From Bacillaceae bacterium OF18-1A (GTDB lineage Bacteria; Bacillota; Bacilli; Bacillales; Bacillaceae_G): 64,000 bases of DNA. This document shows, one piece after another, positions 52,256 to 61,468 of this stretch (position 1 is its first letter; every line of letters starts with the position of its first letter). The position numbers and the translations under genes are program-made. Below the pieces are notes generated by a model. That model saw only the letters and a program-made list of their open reading frames with translations. It searched no databases and had not been told where the DNA came from. The DNA lies in NCBI GenBank assembly GCA_027694045.1, contig JAQEWB010000001.1, positions 558,001 through 622,000 on the forward strand, read 5' to 3'.

Positions 52256-53023
52256 CTACTTAGACTCAGAAGCTGAGCCCATATGAGCGAGCACACCTAA
52301 AATGTCTTGATAGAAATTTTCTCGTGTCCCTTGACGCTTTAACTCTTTATAAAGAAGACCATCTTGAATGAATAAAATACGTTCACAATAACTTGCACTA
52401 AATGCATCATGTGTAACCATCAAAATACTTACATTGTGATTTTCATGTAAATCTTGCATCGCTTCTAATAAGCTTTTGGCATTTTTACTATCAAGCGCCC
52501 CAGTCGGTTCATCTGCTAATACGATTGCCGGATTATGTACTAAAGCTCGTGCTGCCGCTGTTCTTTGCTTTTGTCCACCAGAAACAGCAGTCGGGTATTT
52601 CGTTAAAATTTCAGTAATCCCTAATTTCTTTGCAACCTCATTTACCTTTCCAGTAATTTCACTTGACGGTACACCTTGCAAAGAAAGTGGTAAAGCAATA
52701 TTTTCATAAATTGATAAGTTTTCAAGTAAATTAAAATCTTGAAAAATGAACCCTAATTTTTGAGATCGAAAATCTGATAATGCATTCCCCTTCATAGAAG
52801 TAATATTTGTGCCAGCTATTGTCACACTACCACCTGTCGCTTGATCAAGTGTACTAATCACATTAAGTAAAGTCGTTTTTCCAGACCCAGAAGGACCCAT
52901 AATCCCGACGAATTCTCCTTCCTTAATATTTAATGATACGCCCCTTAATGCTTTTGACTGATTCTCATTTCTTTTCCCATACGTTTTTTCTACACTTTCT
53001 ACAGTAACTACATTTGTTGACAT
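52256..53023 (-). CDS. BceA-type ABC transporter ATPase
   Basis: A 255-aa ATPase. Walker A is GPSGSGKTTLLN, the signature is VSGGQKQRTAAARAL, Walker B is AIVLADEPTGAL and the H-loop is MVTHDAF. This is the MacB/BceA-type pattern. The start is set at ATG 53023 after GGAGTGAAAGAG. With the FtsX-like permease it should form a bacitracin- or lantibiotic-type resistance transporter. Confidence 0.92.
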   Translation of the reverse strand: MSTNVVTVESVEKTYGKRNENQSKALRGVSLNIKEGEFVGIMGPSGSGKTTLLNVISTLDQATGGSVTIAGTNITSMKGNALSDFRSQKLGFIFQDFNLLENLSIYENIALPLSLQGVPSSEITGKVNEVAKKLGITEILTKYPTAVSGGQKQRTAAARALVHNPAIVLADEPTGALDSKNAKSLLEAMQDLHENHNVSILMVTHDAFSASYCERILFIQDGLLYKELKRQGTRENFYQDILGVLAHMGSASESK

Positions 53024-53090
53024 CTCTTTCACTCCATCCCTTTTGTATAGAATTAATTTCTCACATATTTCTTATCTTTTTCTCATGTAA

Positions 53091-53104
53091 ATTCTTAAGA
53101 ATTT
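53091..53104. promoter_or_regulatory. perfect palindrome upstream of bceA-like gene
   Basis: AATTCTTAAGAATT, 14 bp, about 70 bp upstream of the ATPase start. Candidate response-regulator site; a second palindrome CTTACATTTTTGTAAG lies nearby at about 53210-53225. Confidence 0.4.
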
Positions 53105-53230
53105 TTTAATTCTTCAAACTAAAAGAGTTATACAGGTAACATGAATTTATTTCCTACTTCATATTCTCATTTTTCTACAACTCGTTCCCTCGATTTCGCT
53201 TACATTTACCTTACATTTTTGTAAGATAAA

Positions 53231-53268
53231 AAAGAAAACACACTAATTTCTAATAGTGTGTTTTCTTT
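53231..53268 (-). terminator. thrS terminator
   Basis: 15-bp stem AAAGAAAACACACTA/TAGTGTGTTTTCTTT immediately after the stop. Confidence 0.9.
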
Positions 53269-53272
53269 ACAA

Positions 53273-55195
53273 TCAACATTTTCTATTCTTTATCTCTTCT
53301 TCAATACTTGCCACAAATACATCTAGCGCAATAACTTCTGACTTCTCTTCCCCATATTTACGTACATTTACAGCTCCGTTTTCCATTTCCTTATCCCCAA
53401 TAACAAGAACATACGGTACTTTTTGCATCTGCGCTTCTCTAATTTTATATCCTAATTTTTCATCTCGCATATCCTGCTCAACTCGAATACCAGCTTGCAC
53501 TAATTTATCTGCAACCTCATTTGCATATTGCACATGCACTGCATTCGAAACTGGAATTACTTTCACTTGAACTGGTGCCACCCAACCCGGGAACGCGCCT
53601 CCAAAGTGCTCAATTAATATCGCTAAGAATCGATCTAAAGATCCTAAAACTGCCCTATGAATGACAACTGGTCTTTTCTTTTCATTCTTCTCATCTATAT
53701 AATTCAAATCAAATTTCTCTGGCATTTGGAAATCAAGCTGAATTGTTCCACACTGGTGACTTCTATTTAAAGCATCTTTAATATGGAAATCAATCTTTGG
53801 TCCATAAAATGCGCCGTCCCCTTCGTTCAGTCTATATTTATAATTCAATGAATGTAATACATTTGCTAATGCTGCTTCTGCTTGCTCCCATAATTTATCA
53901 TCACCCATTGAATCTTCTGGACGAGTAGAAAGTTCTACCTCATATTCGAATCCAAAAGTTTTATATACGTAATCAATTTGTGCCATTACTGATTTAATTT
54001 CATCTTCAATTTGTTCTGGTGTTACAAATAAATGAGCATCATCTTGACAGAAAGTACGTACCCTTAATAATCCATTTAATGCCCCGCTAAATTCATGTCG
54101 GTGCACTTGACCGAACTCACACATACGAATTGGCAATTCGCGATAAGAGTGTAATTTATTTTTGAACATTAACATATGTCCTGGGCAGTTCATCGGTTTT
54201 AATGCGAAACTTTTATTATCTACTTCTGAAAAATACATGTTGTCTTTGTAATGTCCCCAGTGTCCTGATTTCTCCCATAATTCTTGGTTCATCATAAATG
54301 GAGTACGTACTTCTTGATAATTGTACTCTTTTTGAATTTCTCTTAAAAATGCTTCTAATTCATTTCGTATAATCTGTCCTTTCGGTAAATAAAACGGCAT
54401 TCCCGGAGCCTCTTCTGAGAACATAAATAGCTCAAGTTCACTACCTAACTTACGATGATTTCTCTTTGCTGCTTCTTCAACGAAATGTAAATACTCTTCT
54501 AATTCTTTTTGAGAAGAGAACGCAACACCGTATATACGCTGAAGTACTTGGTTGTTACTATCCCCTCGCCAATACGCACCAGAAACGTGAGTTAGTTGGA
54601 ATGCTTTTAAATAACCTGTTGACGGTAAATGTGGCCCTCTACATAAATCTACAAATTCACCTTGTTTATATAGTGTTACACTTTCCTCATCAGGAATCGC
54701 TTCTAACAGTTCTAATTTCAAGTGATCATTCATTTCTTGAAACAATTTTTTTGCTTCTTCTCGAGAAACTTCAACTCGTTCGATCTTTATATTTTCTTTT
54801 ATAATGTTTTTCATTTCTTTTTCGATTTTCGGTAAATCTTCTACGTTTACACTACTTGGAAGATCCATATCATAATAAAATCCATTTTCAATAACTGGCC
54901 CTACACCAAGATTTGCATCACCATACAATCTTTTTACTGCTTGCGCTAAAATATGTGCAGCGGAGTGTCTTGCAATTTCTACACCTTCATTTGAATCTAC
55001 AGTAACGATTTCTACTTCCGCATTTTCTTCAATATTTCGGCGTAAATCATATAACCCATCATTTACTTTCCCCGCGACTGCTTTCTTTTTCAAACTACTG
55101 CTAATAGATCCAGCAATTTCTTCTAAAGTAATTCCTTTTACAAATTCTTTCACGCTACCATCTGGAAATTTAATTTCAATCATTTGTTCTTTCAT
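53273..55195 (-). CDS. thrS: threonyl-tRNA synthetase (T-box controlled, thrS/thrZ)
   Basis: A 640-aa class II synthetase with all domains: TGS (residues 1-65), editing SAD domain with HSAAHILAQAVKRLYG, catalytic core with motif 2 (MCEFGQVHRHEFSGALNGLLRVRTF in the full protein) and Zn ligands near MNCPGHM, and an anticodon-binding C-terminus from about 540. It charges tRNA-Thr. Two tandem T-box leaders lie upstream, so it is induced by threonine starvation. B. subtilis has thrS and a starvation gene, thrZ, with repeated T-boxes; which counterpart this is cannot be settled from one window. ATG 55195 follows GGAGTGATG. Confidence 0.95.
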   Translation of the reverse strand: MKEQMIEIKFPDGSVKEFVKGITLEEIAGSISSSLKKKAVAGKVNDGLYDLRRNIEENAEVEIVTVDSNEGVEIARHSAAHILAQAVKRLYGDANLGVGPVIENGFYYDMDLPSSVNVEDLPKIEKEMKNIIKENIKIERVEVSREEAKKLFQEMNDHLKLELLEAIPDEESVTLYKQGEFVDLCRGPHLPSTGYLKAFQLTHVSGAYWRGDSNNQVLQRIYGVAFSSQKELEEYLHFVEEAAKRNHRKLGSELELFMFSEEAPGMPFYLPKGQIIRNELEAFLREIQKEYNYQEVRTPFMMNQELWEKSGHWGHYKDNMYFSEVDNKSFALKPMNCPGHMLMFKNKLHSYRELPIRMCEFGQVHRHEFSGALNGLLRVRTFCQDDAHLFVTPEQIEDEIKSVMAQIDYVYKTFGFEYEVELSTRPEDSMGDDKLWEQAEAALANVLHSLNYKYRLNEGDGAFYGPKIDFHIKDALNRSHQCGTIQLDFQMPEKFDLNYIDEKNEKKRPVVIHRAVLGSLDRFLAILIEHFGGAFPGWVAPVQVKVIPVSNAVHVQYANEVADKLVQAGIRVEQDMRDEKLGYKIREAQMQKVPYVLVIGDKEMENGAVNVRKYGEEKSEVIALDVFVASIEEEIKNRKC

Positions 55196-55221
55196 TTTTC
55201 ATCACTCCATTTCATAATAAA

Positions 55222-55455
55222 AAGCACACTCATCCCTAAAATAGGGACGAGCGTGCTTATACCCGTGGTTCCACCCAGATTCCCATTGCAAACAATGGCT
55301 TCTTTTACGGTAACGTCGCTTACACGGCACTAGATACTTATTTTCCCTAGTGCAGCTCTAAGGTGGTAAGTTATTTTTCTGCGTTAGGAAGTTCTCAGCT
55401 TTCCTTCCTTCTCTGTATAACCGGGGAAAATAACTCGTGTCCTTTTCTTCGCTTA
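55222..55455 (-). promoter_or_regulatory. T-box riboswitch, thrS-proximal copy
   Basis: On the minus strand: stem I region with AACTTACCACC (ACC as the likely Thr specifier), then the T-box sequence GAATCTGGGTGGAACCACGG, then a terminator AAGCACGCTCGTCCCT/AGGGATGAGTGTGCTT and T run (55258-55222). Uncharged tRNA-Thr pairs with TGGN in the T-box and favours the antiterminator. It precedes the start codon by about 25 bp. Confidence 0.9.
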
Positions 55456-55475
55456 TTATAAAATTGAATGCAAAA

Positions 55476-55715
55476 AAGCATATTCATCCCTAAAATAGGG
55501 ACGAATATGCTTATATCCGTGGTTCCACCCAGATTCCCATTACAAATTGTAATAGCTTCTTTTGCGATAACGTCGCTTACACGGCACTAGATACTTATTT
55601 TCCCCAGTGCAGCTCTAAGGTGGTAAGTTATTTTTCTGCGTTAGGAAGTTCTCAGCTTTCCTTCCTTCTCTGTATAACCGGGGAAAATAACTCGTGTCCT
55701 TTTCTTTGCTTTTAT
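55476..55715 (-). promoter_or_regulatory. T-box riboswitch, distal copy
   Basis: Nearly identical to the proximal copy, including AACTTACCACC and the T-box GAATCTGGGTGGAACCACGG, with its own terminator AAGCATATTCGTCCCT/AGGGATGAATATGCTT at 55512-55476. The terminator and linker have diverged while the aptamer is conserved, showing a tandem duplication under selection. Confidence 0.9.
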
Positions 55716-55797
55716 AATTACATCCATTAATTGTTATTTACTATATCGTATTCATTTTATTTTTGCAAGTGTTAAAAAAAATTTATTTAATAAAAAA

Positions 55798-55823
55798 GAA
55801 ACCAAAAATAGAGTTTTGGTTTC
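55798..55823 (-). terminator. rluF terminator
   Basis: 10-bp stem GAAACCAAAA/TTTTGGTTTC then TTTTTTATT on the minus strand. Confidence 0.85.
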
Positions 55824-55835
55824 CCCTTTACAATT

Positions 55836-56552
55836 TTACCAATCTTGTGGCTCGTAATTTAAGTCTGAAAATAGACGTCTTTTCTCTTTCTTCGTTAAAT
55901 CTCTCCATTGCCCAACTGGTAAATTATTTAATTCGATATTCATAATTCTCGTACGTTTTAACGTGTATACTTGATAACCTAACGCTTCACACATACGGCG
56001 AATTTGGCGATTTAATCCTTGTGTCAAAATAATTTTAAACTCATATTTTGATAACTGTGTGATCTCACAAGGAAGCGTTTTTGTACCCAAAATTTTCACA
56101 CCAGCTGCCATTTTCTCTAAAAACTCCGGTGTAATCGGCTTATCTACTGAAACGATATATTCTTTCTCATGTTTGTTTTCAGCACGTAAAATCTCATTAA
56201 CAATATCGCCATCATTTGTTAACAAAATTAAGCCGTCTGAGTCTTTATCGAGACGTCCAATATGACTAATTCGTAAAGGATGATTCACTAAATCGATAAT
56301 ATTTCCTTTTACTGATTTTTCACTTGTACATGTAATACCTACTGGTTTATTTAAAGCAATATATACGTGATCTCGAGCAATGCGAAGTTGCTCTCCATTT
56401 ACGCGTACGTCATCACCTGGATTTACTTGGTCACCAATCTTTGCAACCTTACCGTTAATAATTACTCTTCTCTCATTAATTAATTTATCTGCTCCACGTC
56501 GAGACGCTTTTCCAGCTTCACTAATAAATTTATTGATACGCAAATTAGGCAC
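55836..56552 (-). CDS. rluF: 23S rRNA pseudouridine synthase RluF family
   Basis: A 238-aa enzyme. Residues 1-60 form an S4 RNA-binding domain ([20 protein letters not shown]) and the catalytic domain has [20 protein letters not shown], with the active-site Asp in GRLDKDSDG. The C-terminus [20 protein letters not shown] completes the RsuA/RluB/RluE/RluF family pattern. RluF modifies U2604 of 23S rRNA. Monocistronic. Confidence 0.9.
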   Translation of the reverse strand: MPNLRINKFISEAGKASRRGADKLINERRVIINGKVAKIGDQVNPGDDVRVNGEQLRIARDHVYIALNKPVGITCTSEKSVKGNIIDLVNHPLRISHIGRLDKDSDGLILLTNDGDIVNEILRAENKHEKEYIVSVDKPITPEFLEKMAAGVKILGTKTLPCEITQLSKYEFKIILTQGLNRQIRRMCEALGYQVYTLKRTRIMNIELNNLPVGQWRDLTKKEKRRLFSDLNYEPQDW

Positions 56553-56728
56553 ATCCTTTTCTAAAAAAATTTCAAGCTCACACTGCTTCTACCGTACAAT
56601 ACAAAAGGGTAAGCCTCCTATTATAACTTAAATATATTAACATGAAAGGGTATATAACGTCTTCTATTAATTTCTCATTTATAAGAAATTATCTTTATTA
56701 TACATTCATTTATGCACTTTTTCCGTTC

Positions 56729-57349
56729 TTAATATACAAGCCATTCTTCCTTGCATACAGCTTCTTTACCTCTTATATCTTCTATATCTTCATGAATATT
56801 AGCTAGTTTATACAACTCAGGGAAAATCTCTTCCACATAATGTTGGTGAGTTATTTCATCTTTCCAATACGTTAACACTATGTAACGGTTTTTATTTTTT
56901 AAAGACCTCGCCATTACTCCACCTAACATCCCTATCGCTTTTTCCATTCCTTTATTCCAAATTGTTTCTTGTTTATGTAAAAAATACTTTTCTTTTTCCA
57001 CCTTTACATCACATATAGCAGCTCTAACGAATGATCCTCCTATAACAATGTCTTTCAAAGGCGTATCAGTAATATCATACAACGTTTGAAATAGTTCAAT
57101 TTCACATGAGAGAAACGTATCCTCTTGATTACTATTTAAATAAATTGTATCGTGAGCACCATTCATAAATGATTGATACGCACCCCTATCATTCCATAAA
57201 GTAAATACACACGCCTCATTATCATTCCATCCACCAAATTGTCCATGAAATCCATCTAAATGCTGTATATCACACCATTTTTCTTGTGCTTTTGAAAACA
57301 ATTCCTTTTTCTCTTCTTCTACCTTACAGTAGATTGTTTTTAATAACAT
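56729..57349 (-). CDS. DUF4937-type ferredoxin-fold protein
   Basis: A 206-aa protein containing two repeats of an antibiotic-biosynthesis-monooxygenase-like alpha/beta fold (GFHGQFGGWNDNEACVFTLW and GGVMARSLKNKNRYIVLTYW). It fits DUF4937. Enzymatic function is not known; related folds include heme-degrading and quinone monooxygenases. Start ATG 57349 follows AAGGGGGAT. Monocistronic. Confidence 0.7.
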   Translation of the reverse strand: MLLKTIYCKVEEEKKELFSKAQEKWCDIQHLDGFHGQFGGWNDNEACVFTLWNDRGAYQSFMNGAHDTIYLNSNQEDTFLSCEIELFQTLYDITDTPLKDIVIGGSFVRAAICDVKVEKEKYFLHKQETIWNKGMEKAIGMLGGVMARSLKNKNRYIVLTYWKDEITHQHYVEEIFPELYKLANIHEDIEDIRGKEAVCKEEWLVY

Positions 57350-57601
57350 TCCTATATCCCCCTTGTCATAAAACCCATTTTCCAATCGCAATCCTTTCTA
57401 CTATTCCACCTACACGAACGTTAAGATCATTTATTTCTATTGCTATTGAATGCATTTTCTCATTCAAAATTTAATGACTAACCGTACATACTGCAAGTTG
57501 ATTCCCTGTACACTTACCTCGCGAATAGATATTAAGAATAATAAAATTCAAAGTCCTTGCCTCTCTTACTTTATTCAATAATCTTTGTTTACATAATAAA
57601 A

Positions 57602-58414
57602 TTATATAACATCTAAATTCTTCTCTGCCCTTTCTATCAGCCATTCACCAAACGTATCTAAAAATAATAAAATTTCATTTATATCATTCACTGGCTCAAT
57701 TACATATTGTAATGCTTTTCTCATATTTTCTTCTTGTTCGGGAAAATGCTTACTAAATAGTGTATACGCTGGGTATAAATCTCTCGAATACAGCCCTTCT
57801 CTATCAATAGTTAATGCCAGGCCTGCCCTGATTATGATCTTCATTATCCAACGACAACAATCTACTATATCATCCACACCTTTATTATGAATTAACTCTT
57901 TACGAGCTTGTCCAATTTGTTTCCGCAATTGAATAAGATGTTCATAGGCTAACTCCTGACTTACTTTATATTTAGGTAAAGACACTTTAACGTCTTCACC
58001 CACTATACATACACTATGCGTTTGTATCATAAAGCTTATAAAAGAAAAACCATTGGGATTTATCACCTCTTTTTCACTGTAAAAACTTAACTCTACTCCT
58101 GATATACAATTAAACTTTTGTAACATTCGAGCTTCTAGCTTCTTTCGCCAATTTAAGTCTATTAATTTAGGATCCTTTCGCACTAATATAATTACATCTA
58201 TATCGGCAATTCCTTCCATTCCAATCCCTCTTGGAATAGAACCTCTTATATACACACTGTGCAAATGATCCTGTAACATTTCACAACAAGTATTTTTTAT
58301 TTCTCGTATGCCCCCCATAAATATAGGTTGGATTTTATCAATATGTGAATCATTTATAATATATCCTTCATCGTCTGTAGGACAAAAACGACCTATTCTC
58401 TTTATACTTGGCAA
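57602..58414 (-). CDS. nucleotidyltransferase-domain protein
   Basis: A 270-aa protein whose N-terminal half has the MNT/polymerase-beta signature IRGSIPRGIGMEGIADIDVI (GS-x-x-RG ... D-x-D, residues about 56-75). The second half is helical, like the HEPN or substrate-binding part of aminoglycoside adenylyltransferases. It could modify a small molecule or tRNA-like substrate. Nothing nearby identifies its partner. Confidence 0.8.
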   Translation of the reverse strand: MPSIKRIGRFCPTDDEGYIINDSHIDKIQPIFMGGIREIKNTCCEMLQDHLHSVYIRGSIPRGIGMEGIADIDVIILVRKDPKLIDLNWRKKLEARMLQKFNCISGVELSFYSEKEVINPNGFSFISFMIQTHSVCIVGEDVKVSLPKYKVSQELAYEHLIQLRKQIGQARKELIHNKGVDDIVDCCRWIMKIIIRAGLALTIDREGLYSRDLYPAYTLFSKHFPEQEENMRKALQYVIEPVNDINEILLFLDTFGEWLIERAEKNLDVI

Positions 58415-58558
58415 ATAATCAGCTCATTTCCATACATAATGTTCTTTTATTCCATACGCATAACTATTATAATTCAAATAATTCAGAATTAAAAACCTAA
58501 AAAATAGGAAGTAAACATCCTTGTAGTATCGCTTACTTCCTAACACATTTATCATCAA

Positions 58559-58867
58559 TTATTTTTCAAATAAATAATACGTAATTTCTCCAGGATAATG
58601 TAATACGGTTACATTCCGCTCACCTTTTTTAAAACTAACAGTATGCCCATTTTCACCTAACTTCTCCCATCCACGTGCCTTTGTAATAGGCATTACACTT
58701 ATGTATTTATAATGCTTTTCATTATCATCTTTAATATGTATCGCTGACATTGGCAATGGAAAATCTTCAATTTCAGATTCTTTGTTCATATATATGAGTG
58801 CAAATAAGCCAACTACTAACATAGCCGCTGCTATATTTGAAACTAGTTTTCTTCTGCTCTTTTTCAC
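58559..58867 (-). CDS. membrane-anchored small protein of unknown function
   Basis: A 102-aa protein with a basic N-terminus (KKSRRKL), one membrane segment (about residues 10-27) and an outer domain of about 75 residues containing KARGWEKLGENGHTVSFKKG. The start is GTG 58867 after AAGGGGATT; an in-frame ATG eight codons upstream lacks a ribosome binding site. No family is recognised with confidence. Confidence 0.65.
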   Translation of the reverse strand: MKKSRRKLVSNIAAAMLVVGLFALIYMNKESEIEDFPLPMSAIHIKDDNEKHYKYISVMPITKARGWEKLGENGHTVSFKKGERNVTVLHYPGEITYYLFEK

Positions 58868-59032
58868 TAATAATCCCCTTTTCTCACACATTCTTTCATT
58901 ATTTTACTAATTTTAATTATTTATGCATAGAAAAAATATAATTAAAATCAAATCTAGACATATTCTCTATTTCCAATAACATTATTAACGTATATTATAA
59001 TTATTAGATTTTATTTTTGGAGGCGTTACATA

Positions 59033-59608
59033 TTGAAGAAATCATTTTTAAATAAATGGGCAATTATAGTTTCTATTGTTATCATTGCAAGTACGGTTTT
59101 TTATGCAATTAATGATAAAAATACAAACGAAAAAGCAACTTTAGAAACAGTTGATACAAAATCATTCAAAACCAATTTACAACCTAAAATTAATGAATTG
59201 ACTACTAATTATAATAACATCATCGAAAAAGATTGGTTGCCTGCCTGGGAAGAGATTAACACGAATGGAGATTCAGTAGATCGAAATAAACTATTAGTTA
59301 CAATGAATGCTGTTTCCAAACAATATGAAAACATTATGAATGAAATAGACACTTTGAAAATTAAAGAAAATATATCGGAAGTAAAAATACAAGAACAACT
59401 AGTTTATTTCACAACTGAATTTAAGGCTGCTTCTAAATTTATGAAAAACGCGGCAGATTTAATTATAGACGGAGCCACTAACTCTACTCCAAACAGTGCG
59501 ATAATTGAAAATACAAAACATGCTTTAGGGCTTGCAGATCAACATATTGTCATCGCTTTATCTACTTTAAATGAAGTCGAAGAGAAATTAGGACTTGCAA
59601 AAAAATAA
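59033..59608 (+). CDS. membrane-anchored helical protein of unknown function
   Basis: A 191-aa protein with one N-terminal hydrophobic helix (residues 8-26) and a long outer helical region rich in Asn, Lys and Glu. Start is TTG 59033 after TGGAGGCG, a good ribosome binding site. The C-terminal region has regularly spaced hydrophobics and likely forms a helical bundle. No lipobox cysteine is present. Unknown function. Confidence 0.7.
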   Translation: MKKSFLNKWAIIVSIVIIASTVFYAINDKNTNEKATLETVDTKSFKTNLQPKINELTTNYNNIIEKDWLPAWEEINTNGDSVDRNKLLVTMNAVSKQYENIMNEIDTLKIKENISEVKIQEQLVYFTTEFKAASKFMKNAADLIIDGATNSTPNSAIIENTKHALGLADQHIVIALSTLNEVEEKLGLAKK

Positions 59609-59717
59609 ATTTGTTTACTATTTTAAAATAAAAAAAGATTGCAATTCACATTTTGTCTGTCTATAATATTTTTATTGATTTATTATCAATACGTTTAAAT
59701 TATTAATTTTATAATTC

Positions 59718-59940
59718 GGATGAACCATTCAGGAGAAGGTCTATTGATCTACCGACGGGGCAAGAAGTTAGTAAACGAACTTTGAAACTCTCAGGTCTTG
59801 GTTACAAGTAGAACTGCATGGGGACGAATCTCTGGAGAGACTCCCTCTCGCTTATATATAGCGCGGAGGAAAACGAGCGCCGAAGGAGCAAATCCGCTAT
59901 TTTAGTGGATAATCTCTCAGGTAAAAAGGACAGAGACAAG
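59718..59940 (+). promoter_or_regulatory. tandem glycine riboswitch
   Basis: Two glycine aptamers in series. The first has ACCGACGGGGCAA (59751-59763) and CTCTCAGG (59788-59795). The second has GGAGAGAC, CCGAAGGAGCAA (59880-59891), CTCTCAGG (59914-59921) and AAAAAGGACAGAG. Both core motifs match the gcvT-type glycine aptamer. It lies directly upstream of a Na+/amino-acid symporter gene, making glycine the likely substrate and signal. Confidence 0.92.
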
Positions 59941-59952
59941 CGAAAGAAAATG

Positions 59953-59975
59953 CCGATTTGTATCGGTTTATTTTT
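59953..59975 (+). terminator. riboswitch expression-platform terminator
   Basis: CCGAT/ATCGG hairpin followed by TTTATTTTTC right after the second aptamer. Whether glycine turns the gene on or off cannot be settled from the linear sequence. Confidence 0.6.
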
Positions 59976-60051
59976 CTATTCCTTGTTTCTCCAGAGACCA
60001 TTTCATTTACTTGAAGTGGTTTTTATTTTTTCTAAAAAAAGGAGAATAAAG

Positions 60052-61419
60052 ATGGAGACAGTAGGTAAAGCATTAGAACAAATGAATCATTATGTGTGGG
60101 GATTACCAACTTTGTTATTACTCGTTGGGACTGGTATCATTCTCACAGTGCGTCTAAAAGGTTTACAGTTTAGTAAATTATTATACGCTCATAAACTTGC
60201 ATTTAAAAAATCAGAAGATACATCTTCCTCTGGAGATATTAGTCACTTCCAAGCACTCATGACAGCTATGGCGGCAACGATTGGTATGGGAAATATAGCT
60301 GGCGTAGCAACCGCAGTAACAATTGGTGGTCCTGGTGCAGTTTTTTGGATGTGGATTACCGCTTTATTTGGAATGGCAACAAAGTATGCCGAAGCAATTC
60401 TTGCAGTGAAATATCGTGTTAGTAATGAAAATGGCGAATACTCTGGTGGACCCATGTATTATTTAGAGCGTGGTTTAGGTAAGAAATGGCTTGCCATTTT
60501 ATTCGCTCTATTTGGTACAACTGCTTCTTTCGGTATCGGTAATATGGTGCAATCTAACTCAGTTGCAGAGGCGATGCGAATTAATTTCTCTTTTCCTCCT
60601 GCTTTAACTGGTATATTCATGTCGTTTTTAATCGCGATTGTTATTCTAGGCGGTGTGAAAAAAATCGGAAAAGTTACAGGATACATCGTTCCTATTAAAG
60701 CTTTCTTTTATATCATTGCTGGTCTTATTATTATTTTCTATCACTACGATCAAATTCCAGAAGCATTTTTACTTATTTTTTCCGGTGCATTTAATGGGAC
60801 TGCAGCCGCTGGTGGTTTCATCGGTGCAACAGTTACGTCAGCGATTCAAATTGGAATGGCTCGTGGTGTATTTGCGAACGAAGCTGGTTTAGGAAGTGCT
60901 CCTATCGCGGCCGCTGCAGCAAAAACAGATTCACCTGCAAAGCAAGCACTTGTTTCTATGACTGGTACTTTTCTTGATACATTTATCGTATGTACCATTA
61001 CAGGACTTGTTTTAATTACAACTGGTGCATGGAAATCAGGTAAAACTGGAGTTGAAGCTACAACACTTGCATTTCAATCGGTATTCGGTACTGCTGGTAG
61101 TATGATTCTCGGTATCGCAATCATTCTATTCGCCTACTCTACTATTTTAGGTTGGTCGTATTACGGTGAAAAATGTGTAGCTTATTTATTTGGAGAAGGT
61201 GCTGTTCGGTATTATAAAGCAATCTTCATTGTCATGATTGCTATTGGCGCTAATTTAAAACTAGGAATCGTATGGACATTTGCTGATATCGCAAATGGAC
61301 TTATGGCGATTCCAAACTTAATTGGTCTTATTGGATTAAGTGGTATTGTTGTTGCTGAAACGAATCGCTTTTTACGAGCAGAGAAATTGAAAGAAAATCA
61401 TAAAAAACAGGCAAGTTAG
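60052..61419 (+). CDS. AGCS-family sodium:alanine/glycine symporter
   Basis: A 455-aa transporter with about ten helices. Family marks are present: DISHFQALMTAMAATIGMGN, AGVATAVTIGGPGAVFWMW, GMATKYAEAILAVKYR and the later FANEAGLGSAPIAAAAA. The true start is ATG 60052 after AAAGGAGAATAAAG; the longer in-frame reading upstream runs through the riboswitch and is not coding. The glycine riboswitch implies glycine uptake or efflux adjusted to intracellular glycine. Confidence 0.95.
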   Translation: METVGKALEQMNHYVWGLPTLLLLVGTGIILTVRLKGLQFSKLLYAHKLAFKKSEDTSSSGDISHFQALMTAMAATIGMGNIAGVATAVTIGGPGAVFWMWITALFGMATKYAEAILAVKYRVSNENGEYSGGPMYYLERGLGKKWLAILFALFGTTASFGIGNMVQSNSVAEAMRINFSFPPALTGIFMSFLIAIVILGGVKKIGKVTGYIVPIKAFFYIIAGLIIIFYHYDQIPEAFLLIFSGAFNGTAAAGGFIGATVTSAIQIGMARGVFANEAGLGSAPIAAAAAKTDSPAKQALVSMTGTFLDTFIVCTITGLVLITTGAWKSGKTGVEATTLAFQSVFGTAGSMILGIAIILFAYSTILGWSYYGEKCVAYLFGEGAVRYYKAIFIVMIAIGANLKLGIVWTFADIANGLMAIPNLIGLIGLSGIVVAETNRFLRAEKLKENHKKQAS

Positions 61420-61426
61420 TCACTTT

Positions 61427-61465
61427 AAAAAGGAATGGCTCATTTAAAATAAGCCATTCCTTTTT
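61427..61465. terminator. bidirectional terminator
   Basis: Perfect 14-bp stem AAAAAGGAATGGCT/AGCCATTCCTTTTT between convergent genes. Confidence 0.9.
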
Positions 61466-61468
61466 GCT

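Noticed and set aside
57390-57450. 29-codon minus-strand frame with IAIEINDLNVRVGGIVERIA
   Set aside because: Looks somewhat protein-like, but there is no good ribosome binding site or terminator and no family match.
59818-60051. N-terminal extension of the symporter
   Set aside because: This stretch is the second glycine aptamer and terminator; the real start at 60052 has an ideal ribosome binding site.
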